From assembly GCF_000227665.2 (NCBI RefSeq), contig NZ_CP007030.1, forward strand, positions 2,094,360 to 2,158,359: a stretch of DNA of 64,000 nucleotides, in the 5' to 3' direction. The translations under genes and the position numbers were made by a program. The notes under the pieces were generated by a model. The model was given only the letters and a program-made list of their open reading frames with translations. It had not been told where the DNA came from and did not search any database. This document shows positions 1-8,143 of this stretch, in pieces; position 1 is the stretch's first letter, and the number at the start of each line of letters is the position of its first letter. The stretch comes from Thiomicrospira aerophila AL3 (GTDB lineage Bacteria; Pseudomonadota; Gammaproteobacteria; Thiomicrospirales; Thiomicrospiraceae).

Positions 1-259
1 GAGACGTGCGCCACCAGCCCTGAGTATGGCCAGCATCAATCATAAAGGTTGTCGGACCCGGAATAAAACCATCAATCAGCGGGCCATCTAATAAGGACAC
101 ATGGTTGGCCACAATGAGTAACGGACGGTCTTTAGGCCGTTGTTCATAATGCTCAAGGCCGCGCACCTCAACGCGATACCAGTGTTTAGCCCAAAACGTA
201 ATCACCCCACGGATGAGTTTAACCCACCAGGCCTGCTGCTGATCACTGTGATTATTCAT
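1..259 (-). CDS. aas: Aas-like acyltransferase, N-terminal part (cut by window edge)
   Basis: Only the first 86 codons are inside the window; the gene runs off the left edge. The translation contains NHVSLLDG at about residues 52-59, the NHxxxxD catalytic motif of PlsC-type glycerolipid acyltransferases, and the sequence around it resembles the start of the E. coli bifunctional protein Aas (2-acyl-glycerophosphoethanolamine acyltransferase/acyl-ACP synthetase), which re-acylates lysophospholipids at the inner membrane. The ATG overlaps the stop of the upstream LplT-like transporter by 4 bp (ATGA), so the two are translationally coupled, the classic LplT-Aas salvage partnership. Whether the acyl-ACP synthetase half is present cannot be seen. 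A plain PlsC-type acyltransferase is the alternative. Confidence 0.75.
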   Translation of the reverse strand, partial: MNNHSDQQQAWWVKLIRGVITFWAKHWYRVEVRGLEHYEQRPKDRPLLIVANHVSLLDGPLIDGFIPGPTTFMIDAGHTQGWWRTS

Positions 260-1566
260 ATCTGTTCCTCATCATTTGCCCGCTCGACCAGCCAAGCTGT
301 CTGACCAAATCGCCACGCCACCCATAGCGCCATAAGCATAATCATAACGGCAAGCAGGCCTGCTAGTTGTGGCCAAATCAATCCAACACTATAGCCCAAC
401 ATCAAGGCTAGCGCTGAGGCGACCATCCAAAGCGCATTCATCACATTATTGAGTGCAAAAGCACGTGCTCTAGCTTGAGCCGGCACTTGTTTTTGTAATT
501 GCGTGTAGAGTGGCACACTATATAGCCCCCCTAATAACGCGATGATGGCTAAATCGATACTCACGCGCCAGGATGATAGGTCACTAAAAAAGACCCTGGG
601 GGCTACGAGTGCTTGCGGCTCTGCTTGATAGCTTAACCATGCCGCATCAGCCAAGACCAGTGCCATTAACGCTAACCACCAGGCCTGCTGACGCCAATTA
701 AACCAGCGCAGGCTGGCACGCAACCCAGCGCCGATACCAAAACAAAGCGCAAAGCCGGCTAGCCAGATAATCGCCACCTGCTCATTGCCGCCCAGACTTT
801 GCACCCATTGTGGCAACTGACTTAAAAGGCTTGCGCCAATAAACCAAAACAAGGAAATAGCGATGACCAACCGTCCACGACCATCGCCCCAACCCTGCCA
901 CACCTGATGCATACTCGACCAGTAACCCAGCCCAACGTTCGGCGACAACAACCTAGATGAATCGGTTTGTGTCCGTGGTTGCACTAGAAAACTGGCGCCC
1001 GCACCGGCAAGTGCTACCAGCACCACGCCCAAAGCCAACACGATTAAACTTGCCTCACTGACCGCACCCAAACCGCCCAGCAGAGTGCCTAATAAAATCG
1101 CAATAAACGTTGAGCCGCTAAACCACGCATTGGCACGCATCCACTGGCTTGGCGCCACCCGTTCCGGAATAATGGCATATTTAATCGGTCCAAAAAACGC
1201 CGACTGCACCCCAAGTGCCGTCACCGTCACTAACAGCCAAAGCAGTTGTTGGCTTATCAGCGCCCAGGCCGCAAGCAAAGCTAAACCAATTTCCGCCAAC
1301 TTGATCAGCCGAATTAAGTGCACCTTGTCATAATGATCGGCCAGCCGTCCTGCCCAGGGTGAAATCAACATAAAGGGTAATATGAACAGACCGGCGGCGA
1401 CACTTAACCAAAAACCAGCATCGGCCTCACTGACAAGTCGATAACTTATCAGAATGGCCACAGCATTTTTAACTAGATTATCATTGAATGCGCCCAAAAA
1501 CTGCACACTAAATAATGCAAAGAACCCTTCATTAAATAAAGGCTTAGCTAAGATATTCTTGCGCAC
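256..1566 (-). CDS. lplT: LplT-like MFS lysophospholipid transporter
   Basis: A hydrophobic protein of about 436-445 residues with around 12 membrane segments and, near its N-terminus, FLGAFNDNLVKNA, which resembles the first-helix motif of LplT. LplT flips lysophosphatidylethanolamine across the inner membrane to Aas; the next gene is an Aas-like acyltransferase starting within the stop codon of this one, which supports the assignment. The start is uncertain. A TTG at 1593 would overlap the preceding kinase by 50 bp; a GTG at 1566 reduces this to 23 bp and is used here, but neither has a convincing Shine-Dalgarno sequence. A generic MFS drug transporter is possible, but the acyltransferase neighbour argues against it. 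Three CAGGCCTG palindromes lie in or beside this gene pair (228, 355, 680). Confidence 0.75.
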   Translation of the reverse strand: MRKNILAKPLFNEGFFALFSVQFLGAFNDNLVKNAVAILISYRLVSEADAGFWLSVAAGLFILPFMLISPWAGRLADHYDKVHLIRLIKLAEIGLALLAAWALISQQLLWLLVTVTALGVQSAFFGPIKYAIIPERVAPSQWMRANAWFSGSTFIAILLGTLLGGLGAVSEASLIVLALGVVLVALAGAGASFLVQPRTQTDSSRLLSPNVGLGYWSSMHQVWQGWGDGRGRLVIAISLFWFIGASLLSQLPQWVQSLGGNEQVAIIWLAGFALCFGIGAGLRASLRWFNWRQQAWWLALMALVLADAAWLSYQAEPQALVAPRVFFSDLSSWRVSIDLAIIALLGGLYSVPLYTQLQKQVPAQARARAFALNNVMNALWMVASALALMLGYSVGLIWPQLAGLLAVMIMLMALWVAWRFGQTAWLVERANDEEQI

Positions 1567-2896
1567 TGACCAAACTCGTCTGTAATGCTTCAAATGAAAG
1601 AGGTTTGGCCAAAAATGCGTTCATACCCGCATCTAACGCACCGACTCTATCCGACTCAAAAGCATTAGCTGTCAACGCAATAATATAGGGTTGTTTTATA
1701 TTATCACCCAGTGATCGAATGTATTGACTTGCCCTTAGGCCATCCATAGTGGGCATTTGCACATCCATCAACACGATATCAAAATTTTGATCTCTAATTA
1801 AATCAACCGCCTCTAAACCATCCTGTGCTACAGCAGGCATGATGTGCAATTTGGCTAGCATGGCTTTAACTAACATTTGATTAACAGGGTTATCTTCCAC
1901 AACCAATACTTTTAAACTATCCAACTGCGGCGTAGCGATAGTGGGTTGATGATCTCGTTGTCTGAGTTCTTTAGCTACTTGCACTGAAATATTGAATGCA
2001 AACTCGCTGCCTGCTCCCACTTCCGAGTACACGCTAATATCGCCACCCATAGCTTTAACTAAACGATCACAGATGGCTAAACCCAGCCCCGTTCCACCGA
2101 ATCGTCGTGTAATCGAACTATCAGCTTGGCTAAAGGCTTTAAACAAACGCTTCATGGCGAGCTGGCTGATGCCAATACCGGTATCTTTCACCTTTACAAA
2201 TAAACGGTTAGTGGACGGATCAAAGCTTACTTTTAAAGTAATCTGGCCTTCATGGGTAAATTTAATAGCGTTACTTAACAAGTTATATAAAATCTGTTGA
2301 AAGCGGGTCGGATCGCCGATCAAGCGGTTTGGCAAACCTTTTTCAATCTGCATCGAAAACACTAAGCCTTTATCAGTAATTTGGGGTTCAAACAAGGTTT
2401 TAAGGTTATTAAAGAGTGCAATGGGTTCATACTCAATAGACTCAAGTGACAACTTACCGGCTTCAATTTTAGAAAAATCCAAAATATCATTAATCACCGC
2501 CAAGAGCGTTTGGCTGCAGTTTTTTAAGGTATTAAGGTATTCTTTTTGCTGTGCATTAAGCTCTGTAGTAAGCAATAAATCTGTTAAACCAAGCACGCCG
2601 TGCATTGGCGTACGAATTTCATGGCTCATGGTCGCTAAAAAATCGCTTTTAGCCGTTGCAGCCTGTTCCGATTTTTCTAAGGCTTTTTCAAGTTCACTGG
2701 TACGCTGCTCGACCTGTCGTTCCAAATCGACTGTCAATTTTTTTAAATTTTCATTTGCTAAATACAATTCGATAGTTCGATCTTCAAGTAATCGCTCGGC
2801 TTCTAAGCGTGCGTGCTTTTCTTCTCGGACTCTTGCAAGCCATACTTGCTCTAAGACTTGCTGGATTTCTTGACGAATTTGTTGCTGCTTGTCCAA
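1544..2896 (-). CDS. Soluble hybrid histidine kinase with receiver domain
   Basis: A 450-residue protein without signal peptide or membrane segment. Residues about 1-80 are charged and predicted coiled coil. A HisKA domain follows with phospho-acceptor His92 in TMSHEIRTP, then a HATPase_c domain (N box LLSNAIKF near 206-213, G boxes KDTGIG and GGTGLGLAI), and a C-terminal receiver domain (about 328-445) with Asp378 in VLMDVQMP and Lys431 in LAKP. It should autophosphorylate and pass phosphate internally to the receiver, and from there to an HPt protein not encoded here. There is no recognisable sensory domain, so input probably comes through a partner or the coiled coil. It is divergent from greB, and its 3' end overlaps the start of the transporter gene. 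Signal and target are unknown. Confidence 0.85.
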   Translation of the reverse strand: MDKQQQIRQEIQQVLEQVWLARVREEKHARLEAERLLEDRTIELYLANENLKKLTVDLERQVEQRTSELEKALEKSEQAATAKSDFLATMSHEIRTPMHGVLGLTDLLLTTELNAQQKEYLNTLKNCSQTLLAVINDILDFSKIEAGKLSLESIEYEPIALFNNLKTLFEPQITDKGLVFSMQIEKGLPNRLIGDPTRFQQILYNLLSNAIKFTHEGQITLKVSFDPSTNRLFVKVKDTGIGISQLAMKRLFKAFSQADSSITRRFGGTGLGLAICDRLVKAMGGDISVYSEVGAGSEFAFNISVQVAKELRQRDHQPTIATPQLDSLKVLVVEDNPVNQMLVKAMLAKLHIMPAVAQDGLEAVDLIRDQNFDIVLMDVQMPTMDGLRASQYIRSLGDNIKQPYIIALTANAFESDRVGALDAGMNAFLAKPLSFEALQTSLVSAQEYLS

Positions 2897-2933
2897 GTTA
2901 ATGGCTCCATAACATGACGATATTCAATTAAAC

Positions 2934-2939
2934 TATACT
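2934..2939 (+). promoter_or_regulatory. Candidate -10 element upstream of greB
   Basis: TATACT lies 32 bases before the greB ATG in the 75-bp gap between the divergent kinase and greB. No convincing -35 hexamer is found 16-18 bp upstream, so this is only a candidate sigma-70 -10 box. Confidence 0.3.
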
Positions 2940-2971
2940 ATTAACTTAATCTAATCAAGCAACCTCAAATC

Positions 2972-3460
2972 ATGGCAACACTCTTAATCACACGTCAAGG
3001 CTGGGAAAAACTTCAAGCTGAACACCTACATTTATGGCGAAGAGAACGCCCTGAAACCACTAAAATTGTGGCTTGGGCAGCTAGCTTAGGGGACCGCTCT
3101 GAAAATGCAGATTATCAATACAATAAAAAACGCTTACGTGAAATAGATCGTCGTGTCCGCTATTTACAGGGCCAATTTGAAAAGTTAAAAATTGTTGATT
3201 ACCATCCTGCCCAAGAGGGCAAGGTTTACTTTGGCGCCTGGGTAAGTTTAATCAATGATGAGGACCAGACATTAACATTTCGAATTGTTGGCCCTGATGA
3301 AATTTTTCATCAACCAGACTATGTTTCAATTGATGCGCCGATTGCACGAGCCTGTTTAGCCAAAACTGTAGGTGATCTAATAAAGGTCAATTTGCCAGGT
3401 GAAGCCAGTGCAGCCTGGGAAATTACGCGTATTGAGTATCGTCAAAACACCGAACAATGA
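2972..3460 (+). CDS. greB: Transcript cleavage factor GreB
   Basis: A 162-residue protein of the usual GreA/GreB length. The N-terminal coiled coil (about residues 1-75) carries LGDRSENADYQYNKKRLRE, in which the acidic D-E-A-D tip inserted into the RNA polymerase secondary channel is recognisable, and the following RRVRYLQGQF is typical of GreB rather than GreA. The C-terminal FKBP-like domain (about 80-160) binds polymerase. GreB stimulates endonucleolytic cleavage of backtracked transcripts, rescuing stalled elongation complexes. The gene stands alone, divergent from the hybrid kinase and convergent with the motor cluster; 16 bp separate its stop from the stop of the opposing gene. No strong ribosome binding site precedes the ATG. 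Confidence 0.95.
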   Translation: MATLLITRQGWEKLQAEHLHLWRRERPETTKIVAWAASLGDRSENADYQYNKKRLREIDRRVRYLQGQFEKLKIVDYHPAQEGKVYFGAWVSLINDEDQTLTFRIVGPDEIFHQPDYVSIDAPIARACLAKTVGDLIKVNLPGEASAAWEITRIEYRQNTEQ

Positions 3461-3476
3461 CGCTTATTAAGCTCAC

Positions 3477-3941
3477 TCAATCTTCACTTAATAAACGTTT
3501 ACGATCCAAAATTGCCTTTTTTAATAACGGGACAATTTTATGTTCCATTTGATTAAGCGCTTTTTTAACCGTTATTTTTTCATTAAAGCCTAATTCTTCT
3601 TCCAACTCATGTCGTTTAACAAGGGGCAGATTTTTTAAGATTTTTTGTTTTACCTGGCCGGTTGAATCAATACGACATAAGATAATTTTTTGCATGGTCG
3701 AGAGTGATGCCAACATCATCTGAATCGTCGCATCTTCCATCTCAACAATTTTTAACGCAATTTTTCGATACGCTGCTAAACTCCGCTCTAACGCGGCCTC
3801 ATCTTCAGGCGTCAGTTGCTTAATGCGATAGTCCATCAAAGAGACTAACTCATTAGCCGCATCGTTAGGCAGCGTAATAATTACATGACCTAGCTCAATT
3901 AAGAGCACATTATCATCTTTGCGTTTAACCTTAATTTCCAA
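3477..3941 (-). CDS. FliG C-terminal-domain-like protein, paralogue 2
   Basis: A 154-residue soluble protein, last gene of the pomA-pomB cluster, 18 bp after its paralogue. Residues about 1-40 form a short beta-rich module (DNVLLIELGHVIITL) matching the same module in the neighbour. The C-terminal half, beginning STMQKIILCRID and continuing LKNLPLVKRHELEEELGF, follows the helical pattern of the FliG C-terminal torque domain, but less clearly than the neighbour does. The start codon is TTG, with AAGGAT about 10 bases upstream. It is predicted cytoplasmic and may act at the stator/rotor interface. This reading rests on context and by-eye similarity only; no function is known to me. It has few charged torque-residue equivalents and could be a degenerate partner of the first copy. 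Confidence 0.55.
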   Translation of the reverse strand: MEIKVKRKDDNVLLIELGHVIITLPNDAANELVSLMDYRIKQLTPEDEAALERSLAAYRKIALKIVEMEDATIQMMLASLSTMQKIILCRIDSTGQVKQKILKNLPLVKRHELEEELGFNEKITVKKALNQMEHKIVPLLKKAILDRKRLLSED

Positions 3942-3959
3942 GGCTAGCTATCCTTATAG

Positions 3960-4424
3960 TTATAGGTAAGCAGATTTTTCATAGAAAAATTCAATTTCAC
4001 CCTCATCTTCCAACTCATAAATTCGTTTTATAAATCGAAAAATTGCTTCTTTTTGTGCATTTTCATCTGGTAGCCGAATATTCGCCATATCTTCACGCAT
4101 TTGGGCTTCAGCGGCATGGCCTAACTTATCCAAAGCGCGATTTTTTAGTTTACTATCCTCTACCAGACACAACCAAATTCTAAGATCTTGACGATCAACG
4201 TGATCAAGTAACTTAGACCAATCATTTGGAGCAAGTGAATCAAGCTTGCGGGTCATTCCTAAATAACTTCGCAACAGGGCGTGAGACTTATTAGCAGATG
4301 TTTGCGCGCCGTATTTCAAACTGATCCTGAGTAAGTGGGTAGTAAACCTGTCTAAACGTACAATTGCATTACCCATTTGGATAAGCCATTCATTGTCATT
4401 AACTTTTTGCATGCCAACTTTCAT
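3960..4424 (-). CDS. FliG C-terminal-domain-like protein, paralogue 1
   Basis: A 154-residue protein starting 8 bp after the pomB stop. After an N-terminal module of about 45 residues (NEWLIQMGNAIVRLDR), residues about 65-150 line up by eye with the C-terminal domain of FliG: LLDHVDRQDLRIWL against the FliG LLxEVDSxSLxIAL segment, MREDMANIRL against ILRDDLANRGPVRL, and RFIKRIYELEDEGEI against LIVRRLAETGEM. The E-D pair sits where FliG has its paired torque-generating aspartates. The FliG N-terminal and middle domains are absent, so it cannot replace FliG in the rotor ring. Co-transcription with the stator genes suggests it modulates stator engagement or is a motor accessory, which is inference. 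Confidence 0.6.
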   Translation of the reverse strand: MKVGMQKVNDNEWLIQMGNAIVRLDRFTTHLLRISLKYGAQTSANKSHALLRSYLGMTRKLDSLAPNDWSKLLDHVDRQDLRIWLCLVEDSKLKNRALDKLGHAAEAQMREDMANIRLPDENAQKEAIFRFIKRIYELEDEGEIEFFYEKSAYL

Positions 4425-4432
4425 AAACTACC

Positions 4433-5152
4433 CTACTGTTCTGTAATAATGACCTGCACGCGACGATCAAGATGATAGTTAGCAAAATCGCCCTCCGCAG
4501 ACAAGGGCATAGAATCAGCGCGCCCTTCTACCCGCAATGAACGGGGCTGAATAAAGCCTTGGTCTAATAAAAATTCACCCACGGATGCGGCACGTGATGC
4601 AGATAAGTCCCAGTTAGTTCGATACTGCAACCCTCTATTTAACGGTACACGATCAGTATGACCTTGCACAAGCAGATCCAATTCTTGATAGTCTCTTAAG
4701 AATGACAAATTCATTAGCTGCCGCCTAAACTCCGGCATTAATAACGCTGTGCCCGATGGAAACAAAGCTTCGCCTTGGAAAGTTAAGGTGACTGTTAAGG
4801 CATCAGGATCCACTTCAATTTGAACATTTTGCTCTCTCTCAAACTGCTGCTCGACGCGCTCGACTATTTCTTGAAACCGCTCATTTTCTTTCTGATCATT
4901 TTCTACAATCGAGTCAGGATTGAGTTCAATGAGCGTAGTGCCATCAAACTCTAAGATACTACTGCGTTGATCGCCGAATACGCTCTGAAGCGAAGTGGCC
5001 ACCTGCTGAAATTTAAAAGGATCGATCGAGCTCATCGCATATAGCAATGCAAAAAATGCCATAAGCAAACTCATCAGGTCTGCAAACGTAACCATCCAAG
5101 TTGGCGCGCCTTTTTTACAGGGCTTGCTAGGAGGGCATTTATTCTCACTCAC
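4433..5152 (-). CDS. pomB: Flagellar motor stator protein PomB/MotB
   Basis: A 239-residue stator B subunit. A short cytoplasmic tail is followed by one membrane helix (about residues 18-42), TWMVTFADLMSLLMAFFALL, with the ion-binding Asp25. A plug-like segment (DPFKFQQVATSLQSVFG) follows, and residues about 130-235 form an OmpA-like peptidoglycan-binding domain with VQGHTDRVP, NWDLSASRAASV and RVEGRADSMPL. The helix sequence is closer to sodium-driven PomB than proton-driven MotB. Its ATG overlaps the pomA stop by 4 bp. With PomA it forms the stator that converts ion flow into torque on FliG. It is followed within 8 bp by the FliG-C-like genes. Confidence 0.93.
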   Translation of the reverse strand: MSENKCPPSKPCKKGAPTWMVTFADLMSLLMAFFALLYAMSSIDPFKFQQVATSLQSVFGDQRSSILEFDGTTLIELNPDSIVENDQKENERFQEIVERVEQQFEREQNVQIEVDPDALTVTLTFQGEALFPSGTALLMPEFRRQLMNLSFLRDYQELDLLVQGHTDRVPLNRGLQYRTNWDLSASRAASVGEFLLDQGFIQPRSLRVEGRADSMPLSAEGDFANYHLDRRVQVIITEQ

Positions 5153-5913
5153 TCGGCCACCTCAGGCAGCTTATAGAAATCATGGGTTAGGTAGGGTTTC
5201 ACTGTCTCACGCATAATCATTGGTGATTGCGAATTTTTGATCGCTAATAAACACAAGGCAATTAATTCCTGCTCGTGCACCGTGACCGATTGCCAAGCGG
5301 CTATTTTTTCAGCCATTGGAATAAATGCCGCATTAGCTAAAATCGCGCCATAGAGCGTGGTCAAAAGCGCGATGGCTAGAGCTGGGCCAATCATTTCAGG
5401 GTCATCAAGACTACCCATCATCAAAATCAATCCAATGACGGTACCAATCATCCCAAAAGCCGGCGCAGCATCTGCTAGAGCATCCATCACCGACTTACCA
5501 CGCTGCGCTTGATTAATCAGGTTTTGAATTTCATCACTCAAATAACGCTCGACTGAACGGGCATCAGGTGCGGCCAACATAAATGCCAAACCCTTATCGA
5601 AAAAATCATTGCCGGTGGTTTGACCTTCAATAGAAATAAGACCTTCACGACGGGTTTTCTTTAATAATTCTTCAGTAGTGTCAACAAGCTGAGATAGGTT
5701 TGTTTCATCCTTTCTGCCTTTGGACGCTAACATCGCCGTTTTAAAGCCTTTTATTAAATCCTTTGGCGGAAATTTAGCGATAGTAGCGCCAATCGTACCC
5801 CCAATTACAATCAAAAAAGACTGTGGATCAATAAAAGCGCCTACGCCACCGCCTAATATCATGGCTAGCACTATAAAGATAAAAGAAAGGGTAATCCCCC
5901 CGAACATCAACAT
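5149..5913 (-). CDS. pomA: Flagellar motor stator protein PomA/MotA
   Basis: A 254-residue inner-membrane protein of the MotA/PomA/TolQ/ExbB family with four membrane segments (near residues 5-25, 30-48, 148-170 and 178-200). FIDPQSFLIVIGGTIGATI near the N-terminus and ADAAPAFGMIGTVIGLI are typical of sodium-type PomA. The cytoplasmic loop (about 55-140) contains the region that contacts FliG charges. It lies 21 bp after the oligopeptidase gene on the same strand and overlaps pomB by 4 bp, so one transcript may cover all five genes down to 3477. No flagellar structural or chemotaxis genes are in the window. Confidence 0.93.
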   Translation of the reverse strand: MLMFGGITLSFIFIVLAMILGGGVGAFIDPQSFLIVIGGTIGATIAKFPPKDLIKGFKTAMLASKGRKDETNLSQLVDTTEELLKKTRREGLISIEGQTTGNDFFDKGLAFMLAAPDARSVERYLSDEIQNLINQAQRGKSVMDALADAAPAFGMIGTVIGLILMMGSLDDPEMIGPALAIALLTTLYGAILANAAFIPMAEKIAAWQSVTVHEQELIALCLLAIKNSQSPMIMRETVKPYLTHDFYKLPEVAE

Positions 5914-5934
5914 TGTTGCAATCTCGCTTTAAAA

Positions 5935-7974
5935 TTAAGCTGCCTTAATACCAGAGTGACGTAATAAAGCATCAATTTGTGGTAAACGGCCCCGAAAAGC
6001 CTGGAACAAATGCATTGGGTCAAGAGAACCGCCCGCCGCTAGAATCGTATTTTTAAACCTTTGACCGGTATCAGCGTTTAATACGCCCGTTTCTTCAAAT
6101 AAGCTAAACGCATCTGCGGATAATACTTCCGCCCATTTATAACTAAAATAACCTGCCGCATAACCACCGGCAAAAATATGGCTAAAACTGTGCGCAAACC
6201 GATGATAACTTGGCGGAAAAACTACCGCCACTTCATTGCGTACGCGTTGCATCAAAACGAGAATATCTCCGGGTGATTCTGAACACTGCTCCATATGAAG
6301 CATAAAATCAAAAAGGGAAAATTCGATTTGACGCAATAACATCATGGCCGACTGGAAATGACGCGATTCTTTAAGTGCATTCAACAAATGATCTGGCAAG
6401 ACTTCACCCGTATCAATATGCTTAGACATTAAATCTAAACTCTCACGCTCCCAACAAAAATTTTCCATAAATTGTGACGGTAACTCCACTGCATCCCAAG
6501 GCACACCACTGATACCGGATACACTCAGTTGCTCCATCTCAGTCAGCATATGATGAAGACCATGACCAAACTCATGAAATAGCGTGGTCACTTCATTATG
6601 CGTTAAGCAGGCCTGTTTGCCAGCCACGGGCGGAGTGAAATTACACACTAGATAGGCTACCGGCAAGATTAATTCACCCGAGCTTTTGCGCCACCGGCTG
6701 TGTACTACGTCCATCCACGCGCCACCACGCTTATTCTCTCTGGCGTATAAATCTAAGTAAAACCCGGCAATCTGATGACCCGCTGCATTTTTTATAACAT
6801 AAAATCTAACATCCGAATGCCAAGTATCTATATTAGCTAGCTGTTCAATGTGAATATCGAACAGACGCGATACAATGCCAAACATACCGCTTAAGGTATG
6901 ATCTACCGGGAAATAAGGCTTTAATATTTCTTGAGACAGCGCAAAACGTTGTTCTTTTAGCTTTTCACTCACATAGCTGATATCCCAAGGTTCGAGATGG
7001 GTAATGTCCAAGTTTTTCTGACCAAAAGCTTCAAGCTCAGCTAATTCTTGCAAAGCTTGTGGTTTTGCCCGTTGTGCCAGGTCACGCAAAAAACTGAGCA
7101 CTTGATCTGGTGATTGAACCATTTTGGTGGCTAGCGAGTAATCAGCATAACTTTCAAAACCAAGTAACTGAGCTTTTTGATAACGTAAAATTCGAATCTC
7201 ATTAATTAAGCTGGCATTATCAAATTCAGGGAAGTCACTTTGATCGGAAGCGCGAGTTGCATAGGCCTTATAGACCGCTTGGCGAAGTTCAGCATCATCG
7301 GCATAGGTCATAATTGCATGATAGCTTGGGAAATCCAGTGTGATCCGCCAGCCTGTTAAATCTTTTTGTTGGGCATATTGCGCTAATAAATCTAGCGCTG
7401 AATCAGGTAAACCAGCCAGTTTGGACACATCCGTTATGTGCATCGACCAAGCTTGAGTTGCTTTTAAAACATGACTACCAAACTGACTTGAACACTGCGA
7501 TAAACGCTGTGATATATCTTTGAAATGGGTTTGATTGTTGGAGGACAAATCAATCCCTGACAAGCGAAAATCACGCAGTGCATTATCCACTACTTTTTTT
7601 TGCGCTAAATTTAGTGTTTGATAGTCCGCACTTGCTGCAAACGCCGCAAAACGTTTAAACAATGCGCTATTTTGTCCTAGCTCAGTATAAAAATTTGTAA
7701 CTTGAGCTAAACAATCTTCATAAACTTGATGCCATTCCTCGGAGTAACAGACCGCATCAAGGTGCCCAATCGGACCCCATACTTGTTCAAAATCGTGATA
7801 AATCGCTTCAAGAGGTGCAACGAGATTATCCCAAGTCGGCTTATCAGTTATTGAAGTAATGTTAGCCAACTTAAGTTGGCTTTGAGCTATCAAACTTTGA
7901 ACATGATCAAGTACGTTTTCTAATTTGATTTTAGAAAATGCGGGTAACTGTTCAACAATTGCGCGTGCTTTCAT
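5935..7974 (-). CDS. prlC: Oligopeptidase A (M3 metallopeptidase)
   Basis: A 679-residue protein of the M3 family, close to the usual length of E. coli PrlC/OpdA. The zinc motif HEFGH falls at about residues 467-471 within TLFHEFGHGLHH, with the further zinc-binding glutamate expected in the downstream helix. It is cytoplasmic, with no signal peptide, and degrades short peptides including cleaved signal peptides. The ATG at 7974 is preferred over two GTG codons just upstream (7980, 7977) because AGGAG sits about 7 bases before it. It is divergent from the binding-protein operon and followed after 21 bp by pomA. One CAGGCCTG palindrome is at 6608. Confidence 0.93.
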   Translation of the reverse strand: MKARAIVEQLPAFSKIKLENVLDHVQSLIAQSQLKLANITSITDKPTWDNLVAPLEAIYHDFEQVWGPIGHLDAVCYSEEWHQVYEDCLAQVTNFYTELGQNSALFKRFAAFAASADYQTLNLAQKKVVDNALRDFRLSGIDLSSNNQTHFKDISQRLSQCSSQFGSHVLKATQAWSMHITDVSKLAGLPDSALDLLAQYAQQKDLTGWRITLDFPSYHAIMTYADDAELRQAVYKAYATRASDQSDFPEFDNASLINEIRILRYQKAQLLGFESYADYSLATKMVQSPDQVLSFLRDLAQRAKPQALQELAELEAFGQKNLDITHLEPWDISYVSEKLKEQRFALSQEILKPYFPVDHTLSGMFGIVSRLFDIHIEQLANIDTWHSDVRFYVIKNAAGHQIAGFYLDLYARENKRGGAWMDVVHSRWRKSSGELILPVAYLVCNFTPPVAGKQACLTHNEVTTLFHEFGHGLHHMLTEMEQLSVSGISGVPWDAVELPSQFMENFCWERESLDLMSKHIDTGEVLPDHLLNALKESRHFQSAMMLLRQIEFSLFDFMLHMEQCSESPGDILVLMQRVRNEVAVVFPPSYHRFAHSFSHIFAGGYAAGYFSYKWAEVLSADAFSLFEETGVLNADTGQRFKNTILAAGGSLDPMHLFQAFRGRLPQIDALLRHSGIKAA

Positions 7975-8076
7975 CACCACTCCTAGATTAATAAATGTGA
8001 TTATAGCGCAAGCTAATTATTTCTATACCATTTGAATAGGAATAAATGTATCACAAAAGCAAAAAAATTATGAAAC

Positions 8077-8102
8077 CCTAATGCTTTAAAGCTATCATTA
8101 GG
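8077..8102. promoter_or_regulatory. Inverted repeat in the prlC/binding-protein divergent gap
   Basis: CCTAATG and CATTAGG form a 7-bp dyad with a 12-base spacer that itself contains GCTTTAAAGC, followed by a T-rich stretch on the plus strand. It lies about 40 bases before the binding-protein ATG. It could be an operator or a leader hairpin; nothing more specific can be read. Confidence 0.3.
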
Positions 8103-8143
8103 TCATTATTATTTTTTGTTCATTTGAGAGCCATATTGTAAGC

